Part shown: positions 1 through 7,835 of the stretch, one piece after another
How positions within the stretch are numbered: the stretch's first letter is position 1
Layout of the letters: each line of letters begins with the position of its first letter
NCBI GenBank assembly: GCA_937868725.1
Contig: CALMMQ010000022.1
Span: forward strand, 1-48,879
Reading direction: 5' to 3'
Length of the DNA stretch: 48,879 nt
Origin: an uncultured Pleomorphomonas sp.
Lineage (GTDB): Bacteria; Pseudomonadota; Alphaproteobacteria; Rhizobiales; Pleomorphomonadaceae
Notes under the pieces: model-generated
Databases searched by the model: none
What the model was told of the DNA's origin: nothing
What the model saw: only the letters and a program-made list of their open reading frames with translations
Translations under genes and position numbers: made by a program

Positions 1-44
1 ACGTCGACGGCGGCATTCTCGCTTCCATCGGCAAGCAGCCCTGA
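1..44 (+). CDS. C-terminal end of a short-chain dehydrogenase (partial)
   Basis: Reading from base 3, the window opens in a plus-strand frame that encodes VDGGILASIGKQP and stops with TGA at 42-44. A V-D-G-G segment close to the C-terminus is typical of short-chain dehydrogenases/reductases. Because uxaC and a GntR regulator follow, a D-mannonate (fructuronate) oxidoreductase of the SDR type is plausible. That is inference from only 13 residues, and the rest of the gene is outside the window. Confidence 0.5.
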   Translation, partial: VDGGILASIGKQP

Positions 45-46
45 CG

Positions 47-67
47 GACGGGCGCTCAGCGCCCGTC
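47..67. terminator. Hairpin between convergent SDR and GntR genes
   Basis: A perfect 9-bp inverted repeat, GACGGGCGC / GCGCCCGTC, is separated by the loop TCA. The loop is itself the complement of the GntR stop codon at 56-58. It sits between two convergent genes and could terminate both. There is no clear U tract, so termination is inferred from position and stem strength. Confidence 0.55.
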
Positions 68-802
68 GAACTCCGGCAGATGATTGATGAAATAGGCCGG
101 CTGCTTGAGGCTCATCACCTCGGCCATCGGCAGCACGCCGTCGAGATGCTCGCGCATCTGCTGCGTCGCCGCGGCGACGTCGTGGGCAATGACGGCCTCG
201 GCGATGCGCCGGTGTTCGGCCACCACGCTTTCCATGCGCCCGGGCAGCACCAGCGTCAGCCGGCGATAGCGGTCGACCTGCGTCTTGGTCTGCTGGATCA
301 GCCGCCAGAAGGTTGGCACGCCGGAAATGTTGGCCAGCATCTCGTGAAAGCGTTCGTCCTGACCGTGGAAGCCGCTGTTGTCGCCGCTGGCGACGCTGGC
401 TTCCTGCTCGGCGATGAGGCCGCGCAGCCTGGCGGTGCCCTCGTCGGTGATCAGCCGGCAGGCGCGTTCGACGACGGCGAGTTCCAGCACGGCGCGGGCC
501 AGCATCACCTCGCTCAGCTGGTCGAGCGGGATGCGGGCAACGAAGGTGCCGACACGCTGGAAGATCTCGATCAGCCCTTCCTCGGCCAGCCGCTGCACCG
601 CCTCGTGCACCGGCGTGCGGCTGGTGCCGTGGGCTTCGGCGATGTCGCGTTCCACCAGCCTTTCGCCGGGGCGCAGCTGCATGGAGATGATGCGCTGCCT
701 GAGGTCGAGATAGACGCGGCGGGACGCGCTCAGCGCCGGCTGCTCCTCGGCGGGCGATTTCGAGTTGGCGACGTTGTCCATGTCGATCCGGTTTCGCGGC
801 AT
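56..802 (-). CDS. GntR family transcriptional regulator, FCD-type
   Basis: A 248-residue DNA-binding repressor or activator. Residues about 25-95 form the GntR winged helix (RRVYLDLRQRIISMQLRPGE, then GTSRTPVHEAVQRL and a wing near GTFVA). The rest, about 105-235, is helical with the spaced D, H and H residues of FCD ligand-binding domains (for example ERFHEML and EHRRIAEAVIAHD). FCD regulators usually bind carboxylic or sugar acids, which fits a uronate regulon beside uxaC. The ATG at 802 has GGGAAG nine bases upstream; an in-frame ATG seven codons later is less well placed. The likely operator is the palindrome upstream of uxaC at 2381-2402. The exact effector is not visible. Confidence 0.9.
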   Translation of the reverse strand: MPRNRIDMDNVANSKSPAEEQPALSASRRVYLDLRQRIISMQLRPGERLVERDIAEAHGTSRTPVHEAVQRLAEEGLIEIFQRVGTFVARIPLDQLSEVMLARAVLELAVVERACRLITDEGTARLRGLIAEQEASVASGDNSGFHGQDERFHEMLANISGVPTFWRLIQQTKTQVDRYRRLTLVLPGRMESVVAEHRRIAEAVIAHDVAAATQQMREHLDGVLPMAEVMSLKQPAYFINHLPEFDGR

Positions 803-884
803 GCTGGTACTTCCCGGTCAGTCTAGCACACACGAGGTCGTATTCAGAAGTCCTTGCTGCATTTTGCGAATGCCGGATGGGCGG

Positions 885-2279
885 TCAGAAGCCGAAGTAG
901 GTTCTGGCGTTGTCGCAGCTGACGCCGCGCACGATGGCGGCGAGCGTTTCGAAGTCCGAACTCATCTCGCCGGCTTCCACCCAGGCGCCGAGCTGGCGGC
1001 AGAGCAGACGGCGGAAGTAGTCGTGCCGGGGGTAGGAGGCGAAGGAGCGGGAATCGGTGACCATGCCGACGAACACGCCGAGGGCCGAATGGTTGGCGAG
1101 CGTGCGGATCTGCTCGAGATTGCCGTCGAGGTGGTCGTTGAACCACCAGGCCGGGCCGAACTGCAGCTTGCCGGGCACCGAGCCGTCCTGATAGCAGCCG
1201 ATCAGCGTCGACAGCACCTCGTTCATGCCGCGGTTGAGGCAGAACAGCATGGTCTTGGGCAGCTGGCCGGCGGCGTCGAGGCGGTCGAGCAGCGAGGCGA
1301 GGCCGGCCGAACTCGTGACGTCGGACACCGAGTCATAGCCGGTGTCGGGGCCGAGGGCGGCGAGCTGGCGGCTGTTGTTGTTGCGCTGGGCGCCGATGTG
1401 CAGGCACATGGCCCAGCCGAAGCGGGCGTAGAGGCGGCCGAGCCGTTCCATCAGACCGGACAGGTAGACGCCCTCCTCGCCGGCCGTCAGGCTGGCGCCG
1501 CCGAGACGCTTGGCGAACAGCGCCCCGAGCGTGGCGTCGGTCACCGCGCCGGCCGGCAGGGCGATGTCGATGGCGTGGTCGGCGACGCGGCCGCCACGGG
1601 CGTGGAAGAAGGCGACGCGATCCTCGAGAGCGGCGATCAGCGCCGCGAAGTCGGTGATGGCCACCCCGGAGGCGGCGGCGAGGCGGTCGAGATAGGCGAC
1701 GAAGCCGGGGGCGTTGATGCGCATGGCGGCGTCGGGCCGGAAGGCCGGCAACACGTGCGTCTTGAGCGCGCTTGAGGCGATGGCGGCGTGCATGTCCAGC
1801 GTGTCGGCCGGATCGTCGGTGGTGCAGGCGACTTCGACGCGCCCCTGTTCGAGCAGCGCCCAGGTGTCGAGGCCGGCGAGGGCGGCGTTGGCCGCTTCCC
1901 AGATGGCCGGGGCGGTGCGTTCGCTGATGTCGAGGTCGACGCCGAACAGCCGCTTCAGTTCGAGATGGCTCCAGTGATAGATGGGGTTGCCCGCCAGCAG
2001 CGGCATGACGCGGCAATAGGCGGCGAACTTGTCGTAGTCGCTGCTGTCGCCGGTGATCAGCCGTTCCGGCACGCCGGCGGTGCGCATCTGCCGCCACTTG
2101 TAATGATCGCCGCCGAGCCACAGCTCGCCGATGTTGCGGAAGCGCTTGCGCCCGGCGATGTCGGCCGGCGGCAGGTGCGAATGATAGTCGATGATCGGCA
2201 GGTCGGCCGCCACGTCGAAATACAGCTTCTCCGCCGTCTTGCTGGTCAGCAGGAAGGTGTCGGTAATGAACGATGGCAT
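885..2279 (-). CDS. uxaC: Uronate (glucuronate/galacturonate) isomerase
   Basis: This 464-residue protein has the length and sequence character of UxaC, an amidohydrolase-fold enzyme that converts D-glucuronate to D-fructuronate and D-galacturonate to D-tagaturonate in the cytoplasm. The N-terminus carries the metal-site stretch IIDYHSHLPP (about residues 29-38). Further matches are YKWRQMRTAGVPERLITG, the segment around YDSVSDVTSSAGL and the C-terminal VGMVTDSRSFASYPRHDYFR. The gene lies 82 bases from the GntR regulator on the same strand, and the SDR fragment at the window start may be the next pathway enzyme. The ATG at 2279 follows a purine-rich GGAGG. The assignment is secure at family level; which uronate is used in vivo is not shown. 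Confidence 0.95.
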   Translation of the reverse strand: MPSFITDTFLLTSKTAEKLYFDVAADLPIIDYHSHLPPADIAGRKRFRNIGELWLGGDHYKWRQMRTAGVPERLITGDSSDYDKFAAYCRVMPLLAGNPIYHWSHLELKRLFGVDLDISERTAPAIWEAANAALAGLDTWALLEQGRVEVACTTDDPADTLDMHAAIASSALKTHVLPAFRPDAAMRINAPGFVAYLDRLAAASGVAITDFAALIAALEDRVAFFHARGGRVADHAIDIALPAGAVTDATLGALFAKRLGGASLTAGEEGVYLSGLMERLGRLYARFGWAMCLHIGAQRNNNSRQLAALGPDTGYDSVSDVTSSAGLASLLDRLDAAGQLPKTMLFCLNRGMNEVLSTLIGCYQDGSVPGKLQFGPAWWFNDHLDGNLEQIRTLANHSALGVFVGMVTDSRSFASYPRHDYFRRLLCRQLGAWVEAGEMSSDFETLAAIVRGVSCDNARTYFGF

Positions 2280-2380
2280 GGCGCGCCTCCTTGTCGTCGC
2301 GGCCTGCCCGGCCGGTACCGTCCGGCGGGCACGCCTTTCCCGCGTTGCGTCCGGCCAAGCCGGTCGCCTGCGGTCTGGTG

Positions 2381-2402
2381 TGATATATTACGTGATATAT
2401 CA
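2381..2402. promoter_or_regulatory. Palindromic operator upstream of uxaC
   Basis: TGATATAT at 2381 and TGATATATCA at 2393 form an inverted repeat of 22 bp centred on ACGT; the second half is itself a perfect 10-bp palindrome. It is a sharp AT-rich island in GC-rich sequence, about 100 bases upstream of the uxaC start. TGATATATCA-like palindromes are common targets of GntR/FCD proteins, so the GntR regulator at 56-802 is the best candidate binder (inference). Confidence 0.6.
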
Positions 2403-2445
2403 AACTTCGATCGTGAAGCGAAGCGGGATTTTCCAAGTGGTAGTT

Positions 2446-3252
2446 TTACGTGCGCGGCGGCGGGGTGCCACCCAGCCAGTCGCGCAGACGCAGCCGGCGG
2501 GGCGGCAGGCCGTATTCGGCGCGGATGAGGCGCGAGAAGTGGTTGGGCGTCTTGAAGCCGTTGCGGTAGGCGATCTGGCTGACCTGCAGGCCGGTGTGGC
2601 GCAGCATGAAGGCGCCGCGCCGGACGCGCAGGTGCCAGAGATAGTCGAGCGCCGTTTGGCCGAAGGCGGCCTTGAACAGCCGGTTGATGTGCTGCTGCGA
2701 CAGGGCGAAGGCCTCGGCGAGGTCGCCCATGCCGATGTCGCGTTCGAGGTTGTCTTCGAGATAGCGGCAGATGCGGTCGATGTGGCTGCCGCCGGCCGGC
2801 GCGTCGGCCAGGGTCCGCCGCCCCACCAGTTCCTGCAGCAGCGCCTCGGCCAGGCTGGTGACGAAGTCCGGCATGCCGTCGCCAGCCCGCAGCGGCAGTT
2901 CGGCGCCGAGGCGGATCAGCGCCGACGAGGCCTCCGACACCGGCAGCGCGCCGACGTGCGGCTGCAGCGCCGCCACCACGGCGGCGGCGATGACCGGGCC
3001 GGTGCCCTGGCACCAGAAGACGTCCGACGTCTCGCCGCCGCGATAGCGGTATTCGAGGTGATGGCGGCTCGCCACCAGCAGCATGGCCGGTGCCTCGGCC
3101 GTCAGGCTGACGCCGTCGACCAGCACCTCGACCGCGCCGGCCCGCAGGTGGACGACCTCGATCTGACAGCCGTGCAACGGACCGAAGCGTTCGCGGTCAT
3201 TGTAGCGGCTGTGGCCGAAGGCGACGCGGAGCCCGTCGGGTAGCAGCTTCAT
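2446..3252 (-). CDS. AraC family transcriptional regulator
   Basis: A 268-residue regulator with an N-terminal cupin-like sensor (about 1-150; contains LRAGAVEVLVDGVSLTAEAP) and a C-terminal pair of helix-turn-helix motifs (about 165-265). The second HTH is the classical AraC signature QVSQIAYRNGFKTPNHFSRL. The gene is transcribed away from the deaminase and ABC importer operon that starts at 3461, leaving a 208-base shared upstream region. It also precedes uxaC on the same strand. Divergent placement makes the purine operon the more likely target, but control of uxaC is possible. The effector is unknown. Confidence 0.88.
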   Translation of the reverse strand: MKLLPDGLRVAFGHSRYNDRERFGPLHGCQIEVVHLRAGAVEVLVDGVSLTAEAPAMLLVASRHHLEYRYRGGETSDVFWCQGTGPVIAAAVVAALQPHVGALPVSEASSALIRLGAELPLRAGDGMPDFVTSLAEALLQELVGRRTLADAPAGGSHIDRICRYLEDNLERDIGMGDLAEAFALSQQHINRLFKAAFGQTALDYLWHLRVRRGAFMLRHTGLQVSQIAYRNGFKTPNHFSRLIRAEYGLPPRRLRLRDWLGGTPPPRT

Positions 3253-3391
3253 TCCAGATACGTCCTGTGATCGAGACGGCGGCAGGACTGCTCAGGAAAT
3301 GATCAAATAGCCCACTTTTCGGGCTGTTTCATCATATCCTTCTACAGTCCGAAAAAACACTGGTTCATTTCAGACAAGTATTCAAGAGCGG

Positions 3392-3437
3392 GACAACTCT
3401 ACCGGCTTGCGCGGAACGCCGGCGGAGCGGCAATGTC
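3392..3437 (+). promoter_or_regulatory. Structured leader, candidate purine/xanthine riboswitch
   Basis: Nested pairing is visible on the RNA: GACA (3392-3395) with TGTC (3434-3437), CTC (3397-3399) with GAG (3425-3427), and CCGGC (3402-3406) with GCCGG (3418-3422). An asymmetric internal loop (A against CGGCAA) and a small one (TA against CG) separate the stems, with an 11-base apical loop. The element ends 13 bases before the Shine-Dalgarno GGAG at 3451, which lies in a small GTCT/AGAC hairpin (3445-3456). Two short stems with asymmetric loops upstream of a purine operon recall, from memory, the NMT1-type xanthine riboswitch. The class is not proven. Confidence 0.42.
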
Positions 3438-3460
3438 GGATCAAGTCTCGGGAGACCATT

Positions 3461-5221
3461 GTGAGCATCAAGCAACTGATCCGCGCCGGCGCCGGCAGCG
3501 TCAAATCGGACCTCGTCATCGCCAACGGCAACCTGATCAACGTCGCCTCGGGCGAGATCTACCCGGCCGATGTCGCCATCAAGGACGGCCACATCGTCGC
3601 CATCGGCGACGTCGGCCACTGCATCGGTCCGGACACCGTCATCCACGACGCCAGCGGCCGCTATCTGGCCCCCGGCCTGATCGACGGTCATCTGCACGTC
3701 GAGTGCTCCAAGCTGTCGGTGACCTCGTTCGCCAAGCTGGTGGTGCCGTTCGGCACCACCTCCATCGTCTCCGGTCTCGACCAGATCCTGGTGGTGGCCG
3801 GCCTCGAAGGCTCGCGCCACTTCCTCGACGAGGCCAACGCCAGCCCGCTGACCATCCATTGGGGGGCGCCGTGCAAGACGCCCTACACCATGCCGCGCTC
3901 GACGGTCGGCCACTACTTCACCCCGGCCGATCACCGCGTCGCCCAGACCTGGCCGGAGTGCGTCGGCGTCTGGGAGACGGTGCGCGAGTTCATCCAGGAA
4001 GAGGACGAGGACGTTCTCGAGGCCCTGGCCATCGCCCGCCGCAACAAGCTGCCGGTGTTCGGCTGCGCGCCCATGTGCCGTGGCCACAAGCTGGCGAGCT
4101 ACGTCAGCGCCGGCGTCCGCCTCGATCACGAGAGCTACACCGTTGAAGAGACGCTGGAAAAGCTGCGCAACGGTATGTTCGTGGTGATGCGCGAAAGTTC
4201 GATCAGCCACTTCCTGAACGAGAACATCCAGGTGGCGACGCGTCTGGCGCCCAAGGCGGCGCACCGCGTCAGCTTCTGCACCGACGACGTGGTGGCCACC
4301 GACGTGCTGAAGCGCGGCCACGTCGACAACATGGTGCGCATGGCCATCGCCGCCGGCGTCTCGCCCATCGAGGCCATCCAGATGGCCACCATCAACTCGG
4401 CCGTCGCCTATCGCATCGACGACCGCGTCGGCCTGATCGCCCCCGGCCGGCAAGCCGACATCCTGATCGTCGACAGCCCCGAGAGCTTCCGCGTCGAGGA
4501 AGTGATCGCCAAGGGCGAGCTGGTGGCCCGGGCCGGCCAGATGATCAAGACGCTGGTGCCGCCGGTGCGTCCGGCCTTCCTCACCGACACCATCAAGGCC
4601 CGGCCGGTGCGGCCGGAAGACCTCGAGGTCAGGGCCGACGCCGGCGCCGTCAAGGTGCTGGCCATGAACATGTCGCGCGACGTGCCGTTCGTGCGCAACC
4701 GTCGCGACGCCGTGCTGAAGGTGGCCGGCGGCGTGGTGGCGCCCGACGTCGCCCAGGATATTCTCTACGTCACGGTGATCGAGCGCTACGGCAAGACCGA
4801 GAACCGGCCGGTGGCCTTCGTCTCCGGCTTCGGCCTCAAGCGGGGCGCCATGGCCACTTCGACGGCGCCCGACGACAACAACATCGTCTGCATCGGCACC
4901 AACACCGCCGACATGGCCGTGGCCATCAACTGGATCATCGCTCAGGGCGGCGGTCAGGTGTTCGTCGAGGATGGCAAGGTGACGGTCGGCCTGGAACTGC
5001 CGATCGCCGGCATCGTCTCCGACATCGATCCGCGTGAGATGCAGGCGAAGGAAGACGCGCTCGACGCCGCCGCCCGCGCTGCCGGCTGCACGCTCGACTG
5101 GCCGTTCATGAACATGTTCGTGCTGTCGATCACCGCCATTCCCGAATACGCCATCACCGACCTCGGCGCCATCGACTGCGTCGGGCTCAAGGTGTTCGAT
5201 CCGCTGCTTGAACGAGCTTGA
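3461..5221 (+). CDS. ade: Divergent adenine deaminase-like amidohydrolase
   Basis: A 586-residue protein with the two-part layout of adenine deaminase: an amidohydrolase barrel (metal motif DGHLHVE near residues 76-82, a FCTDD segment, then the exit strand GRQADILIVD) and a C-terminal Ade domain (GFGLKRGAMATS, PIAGIVSDIDPREM). Several positions that I recall as nearly invariant in Ade differ here: the DPHE stretch reads GLDQ, DGHAPG reads GCAPMC, and HDSHN reads PDDNN. It may therefore deaminate another purine or related ring. I chose the GTG at 3461 because GGAG lies six bases upstream; an in-frame ATG at 3407 would place its N-terminus inside the structured leader. The gene heads an operon with a BMP-type importer. 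Confidence 0.8.
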   Translation: MSIKQLIRAGAGSVKSDLVIANGNLINVASGEIYPADVAIKDGHIVAIGDVGHCIGPDTVIHDASGRYLAPGLIDGHLHVECSKLSVTSFAKLVVPFGTTSIVSGLDQILVVAGLEGSRHFLDEANASPLTIHWGAPCKTPYTMPRSTVGHYFTPADHRVAQTWPECVGVWETVREFIQEEDEDVLEALAIARRNKLPVFGCAPMCRGHKLASYVSAGVRLDHESYTVEETLEKLRNGMFVVMRESSISHFLNENIQVATRLAPKAAHRVSFCTDDVVATDVLKRGHVDNMVRMAIAAGVSPIEAIQMATINSAVAYRIDDRVGLIAPGRQADILIVDSPESFRVEEVIAKGELVARAGQMIKTLVPPVRPAFLTDTIKARPVRPEDLEVRADAGAVKVLAMNMSRDVPFVRNRRDAVLKVAGGVVAPDVAQDILYVTVIERYGKTENRPVAFVSGFGLKRGAMATSTAPDDNNIVCIGTNTADMAVAINWIIAQGGGQVFVEDGKVTVGLELPIAGIVSDIDPREMQAKEDALDAAARAAGCTLDWPFMNMFVLSITAIPEYAITDLGAIDCVGLKVFDPLLERA

Positions 5222-5258
5222 CCGCGCCCGGACCAAGGGCAAAAAGGGGAACACGATC

Positions 5259-6272
5259 ATGAAGACCATGCTTGCCGGGGCCGTTGCCCTCGCCTGTCTC
5301 AGCCTCCTGCCGGGAGCGGCTTCGGCCGCCGCGCCGGCCAAGCTCGGCATCGGCCTCATCCTGGCCACCGGCCCGGAGGCCGACTGGGACGCCACGCTGC
5401 TGCGCGATCTCGACACCGTCGCCAAGGCGGCGCCGCACGGTCTCAAGATCACCGCCAAGCACGTCGACGGCGTCGAGGGTGAAAAGGCCAAGGACGCCAT
5501 GGAGCTGATGGCCAAGTCGGGCAAGTACCAGATCATCTGGGCCCACAGCTCCTATTCCGACCAGGTCAAGGCGCTGAAGGACAAGTATCCGGAGGTGCTG
5601 TTCGTGGTGGTCGGCTCGGGCAACGAGGGGCTCGGCGGCAACGTCTATTTCGACTACAAGCGCGCGCACGAGCCGTCCTACCTGCTCGGCGTGCTGGCCG
5701 GCCGGCTGACCAAGACCGATACCGTCGGCGTCGTCGGCCAGTTCCCCTCCGAGGACGTCAACGACCAGATCAACGCCTTCTTCGAGGGCGCCCGCTCGGT
5801 CAAGGCCGACGTCAAGCGCAAGGTGGCCTTCATCGAGAGCTGGTACGACCCGGCCAAGGCCGAGCAGTTCACCAACGCCCAGATCGCCGCTGGCGCCGAC
5901 CTGATCTTCCAGCTGGCCGGCAGCTTCGAGACCTGCGAGAAGGCGTCGATCAAGTGCTTCGGCAACTACGTCGACCAGGGCGCTCGCACGCCGGCCTCGG
6001 TCGTCGCCTCGTCGCTGATCTCCTGGGAGCCCGATCTCAAGTGGATCATCGAGACCTGGTACGACCACGCCGCCAACGCCAAGCCCTATGACGGCAACGT
6101 CAAGGAGCACTGGTTCTCCATGGCCGAGGGCGGCAGCGGCCTCTCCGGCTACCACGCCTACGACGACAAGATCCCGGCCGAGGTCAAGACCGAGATCAAG
6201 GGCCTCGAAGGCAAGATCGACAGCAAGGAACTGGTGATCCCGGTCGACCTCAAGGTGCCGGTCTCCGACTGA
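5259..6272 (+). CDS. BMP family ABC transporter substrate-binding protein
   Basis: A 337-residue periplasmic binding protein of the Bmp/Med type, which usually binds nucleosides or nucleobases. It opens with a clear signal peptide (MKTMLAG, hydrophobic core, cleavage after about GAASA) and continues with the family features GIGLILATGPEADWDATL, a QIIWAHSSYSDQ strand and VVGSGNEGLGGNVYF. An in-frame ATG at 5208 overlaps the deaminase stop, but the ATG at 5259 has AAAAGGGGA just upstream and starts the signal peptide directly, so I prefer it. It is the second gene of the deaminase operon and presumably captures the purine that the deaminase processes. Confidence 0.92.
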   Translation: MKTMLAGAVALACLSLLPGAASAAAPAKLGIGLILATGPEADWDATLLRDLDTVAKAAPHGLKITAKHVDGVEGEKAKDAMELMAKSGKYQIIWAHSSYSDQVKALKDKYPEVLFVVVGSGNEGLGGNVYFDYKRAHEPSYLLGVLAGRLTKTDTVGVVGQFPSEDVNDQINAFFEGARSVKADVKRKVAFIESWYDPAKAEQFTNAQIAAGADLIFQLAGSFETCEKASIKCFGNYVDQGARTPASVVASSLISWEPDLKWIIETWYDHAANAKPYDGNVKEHWFSMAEGGSGLSGYHAYDDKIPAEVKTEIKGLEGKIDSKELVIPVDLKVPVSD

Positions 6273-6326
6273 CGTGACGAACCGGTGCCGGGTGCAAGGC
6301 CGCCCGGCGCCCCCCGAAAGGCCAGC

Positions 6327-7835
6327 ATGACCGACGAGCCCGTCCTCTCCGTGCGCCGGCTCACCAAGTCCTTCGGACCGGTGCGCGCCAACAACGCCGT
6401 CAGCTTCGACGTCGGGGCGGGCGAACTCGTCTGCCTGTTCGGCGAGAACGGCGCCGGCAAGTCGACGCTGTCGGCCTGTCTCGCCGGCCTCTACCCGCCC
6501 GACGGCGGCGACATCCGCCTTGGCGGCGCGCCGGTGCGCTTCGCCTCGGCCGCCGACGCCATCCGCGCCGGCGTCGCGCTGGTGCATCAGCACTTCGTGC
6601 TGGTCGACGACTTCACGGTGCTGGAAAACATCGTCATGGGCCACGAGCGCGGCCTGTTCGTGCGCTATCAGGCGGCGCGGGCCAAGCTCGAGGCGCTGTG
6701 CCGCCGCTACGACATCGCCATCCGCCCGGAAGCCCGGGTCGGCGACCTGACGGTCGGCGAGCGGCAATGGGTGGAACTGCTCAAGGCGCTCTATCACGAC
6801 GCCCGCCTGCTGATCCTCGACGAACCGACGGCGACGCTCGACCTCAGGGAGTCGCGCAAGCTGTTCCGCATCATCGGCGAGCTCAAGGCCGAGGGCGTCG
6901 GCCTCATCCTCATCTCGCATTCCCTCGACGAGGTGATGCAGTCCGATCGCGTCGTGGTGTTGCGCCAGGGCGCGGTGGTGGGCGAACGCCGCACCGCCGA
7001 CACCACGCCGGAAGAGCTGACGCGGCTGATGGTCGGCCGCGACGTCGCCCGCGCCGAGCGCGGCATCCGCCATGCCGGCCGGCCATGCCTTGCCGTCGAA
7101 CGGCTGACCGTCGCCCGCCCCGGCGCGGCGCCGCTGCTCGACGAGGTCAGCTTCACCGTCGCCGAGGGCGAAATCTTCGGCCTCGCCGGTGTGGCCGGCA
7201 ACGGCCAGAAGCCGCTGCTCGAAGCCATCGCCGGTCTCCTCCGGCCGACCTCGGGCCGCGTGCTCATCGACGGCGAGGCGCTCGACGAACTGTCGGTGCA
7301 CGCCATCCAGCAGCTCGGCGTCGGCCACATCCCCGACGACCGGCTGGTCGAGGGCCTGGTGGGCGAATTCTCCATCGCCGAGAACATCGCCCTTGGCGGC
7401 CATCGCGACGCCTTCGCCCGCGGCGCCTTCATCGACCGCGCCGCCATGCGCGCCGCCGCCCGCCGGGCCATCGTCGACTACCAGATCGCCGCCCCCTCGG
7501 CGGCGACGGCCGTCCGCACGCTGTCGGGCGGCAACGCCCAGCGCGTCGTGCTGGCCCGCGAGCTGGCGGCGGCGCGGCGCGTGCTCCTGGCCAACCAGCC
7601 GACGCGCGGCCTCGACGTCGGCGTCATCGAGTACATCCACGCCCAGCTGCTCGGCAAGCGCGCCGCCGGCTGTGCCGTCATCCTGGCATCGTCGGAACTC
7701 AAGGACCTCATCACCCTGTCCGACCGCATCGGCGTCATGTTCCAGGGCCGGCTGATGGGCATCGTCGAGGCGGCGAGCGCCAGCCTCGAGGACATCGGCC
7801 TGCTGATGGCCGGCAAGTCACGGGAGGCGGCATGA
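6327..7835 (+). CDS. ABC transporter ATP-binding protein, duplicated (BMP/nucleoside type)
   Basis: A 502-residue ATPase with two ABC domains in one chain, the usual form for BMP-type nucleoside importers. Domain one has Walker A GENGAGKST and Walker B LLILDEPTATLD, with a relaxed signature (TVGERQ). Domain two has a degenerate Walker A (GNGQKP), signature LSGGNAQR and Walker B LLANQPTRGLD. The degenerate second site is normal for this family, so one site probably drives transport. An ATG at 6285 is in frame, but the ATG at 6327 follows GAAAGG and fits the family start (MTDEPVLSVRRLTKSFG). Its stop overlaps the next start as ATGA. Confidence 0.93.
   Translation: MTDEPVLSVRRLTKSFGPVRANNAVSFDVGAGELVCLFGENGAGKSTLSACLAGLYPPDGGDIRLGGAPVRFASAADAIRAGVALVHQHFVLVDDFTVLENIVMGHERGLFVRYQAARAKLEALCRRYDIAIRPEARVGDLTVGERQWVELLKALYHDARLLILDEPTATLDLRESRKLFRIIGELKAEGVGLILISHSLDEVMQSDRVVVLRQGAVVGERRTADTTPEELTRLMVGRDVARAERGIRHAGRPCLAVERLTVARPGAAPLLDEVSFTVAEGEIFGLAGVAGNGQKPLLEAIAGLLRPTSGRVLIDGEALDELSVHAIQQLGVGHIPDDRLVEGLVGEFSIAENIALGGHRDAFARGAFIDRAAMRAAARRAIVDYQIAAPSAATAVRTLSGGNAQRVVLARELAAARRVLLANQPTRGLDVGVIEYIHAQLLGKRAAGCAVILASSELKDLITLSDRIGVMFQGRLMGIVEAASASLEDIGLLMAGKSREAA

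Noticed and set aside
3407..3460. ATG at 3407 as start of the deaminase
   Set aside because: It lies inside the structured leader and lacks a ribosome site; the GTG at 3461 has GGAG six bases upstream.
5187..7640. Minus-strand open frame of 817 codons opposite the BMP and ATPase genes
   Set aside because: Low-complexity, Gly/Asp/Ala/Arg-rich translation with no domain pattern. It is the mirror of two well-supported genes in GC-rich DNA.
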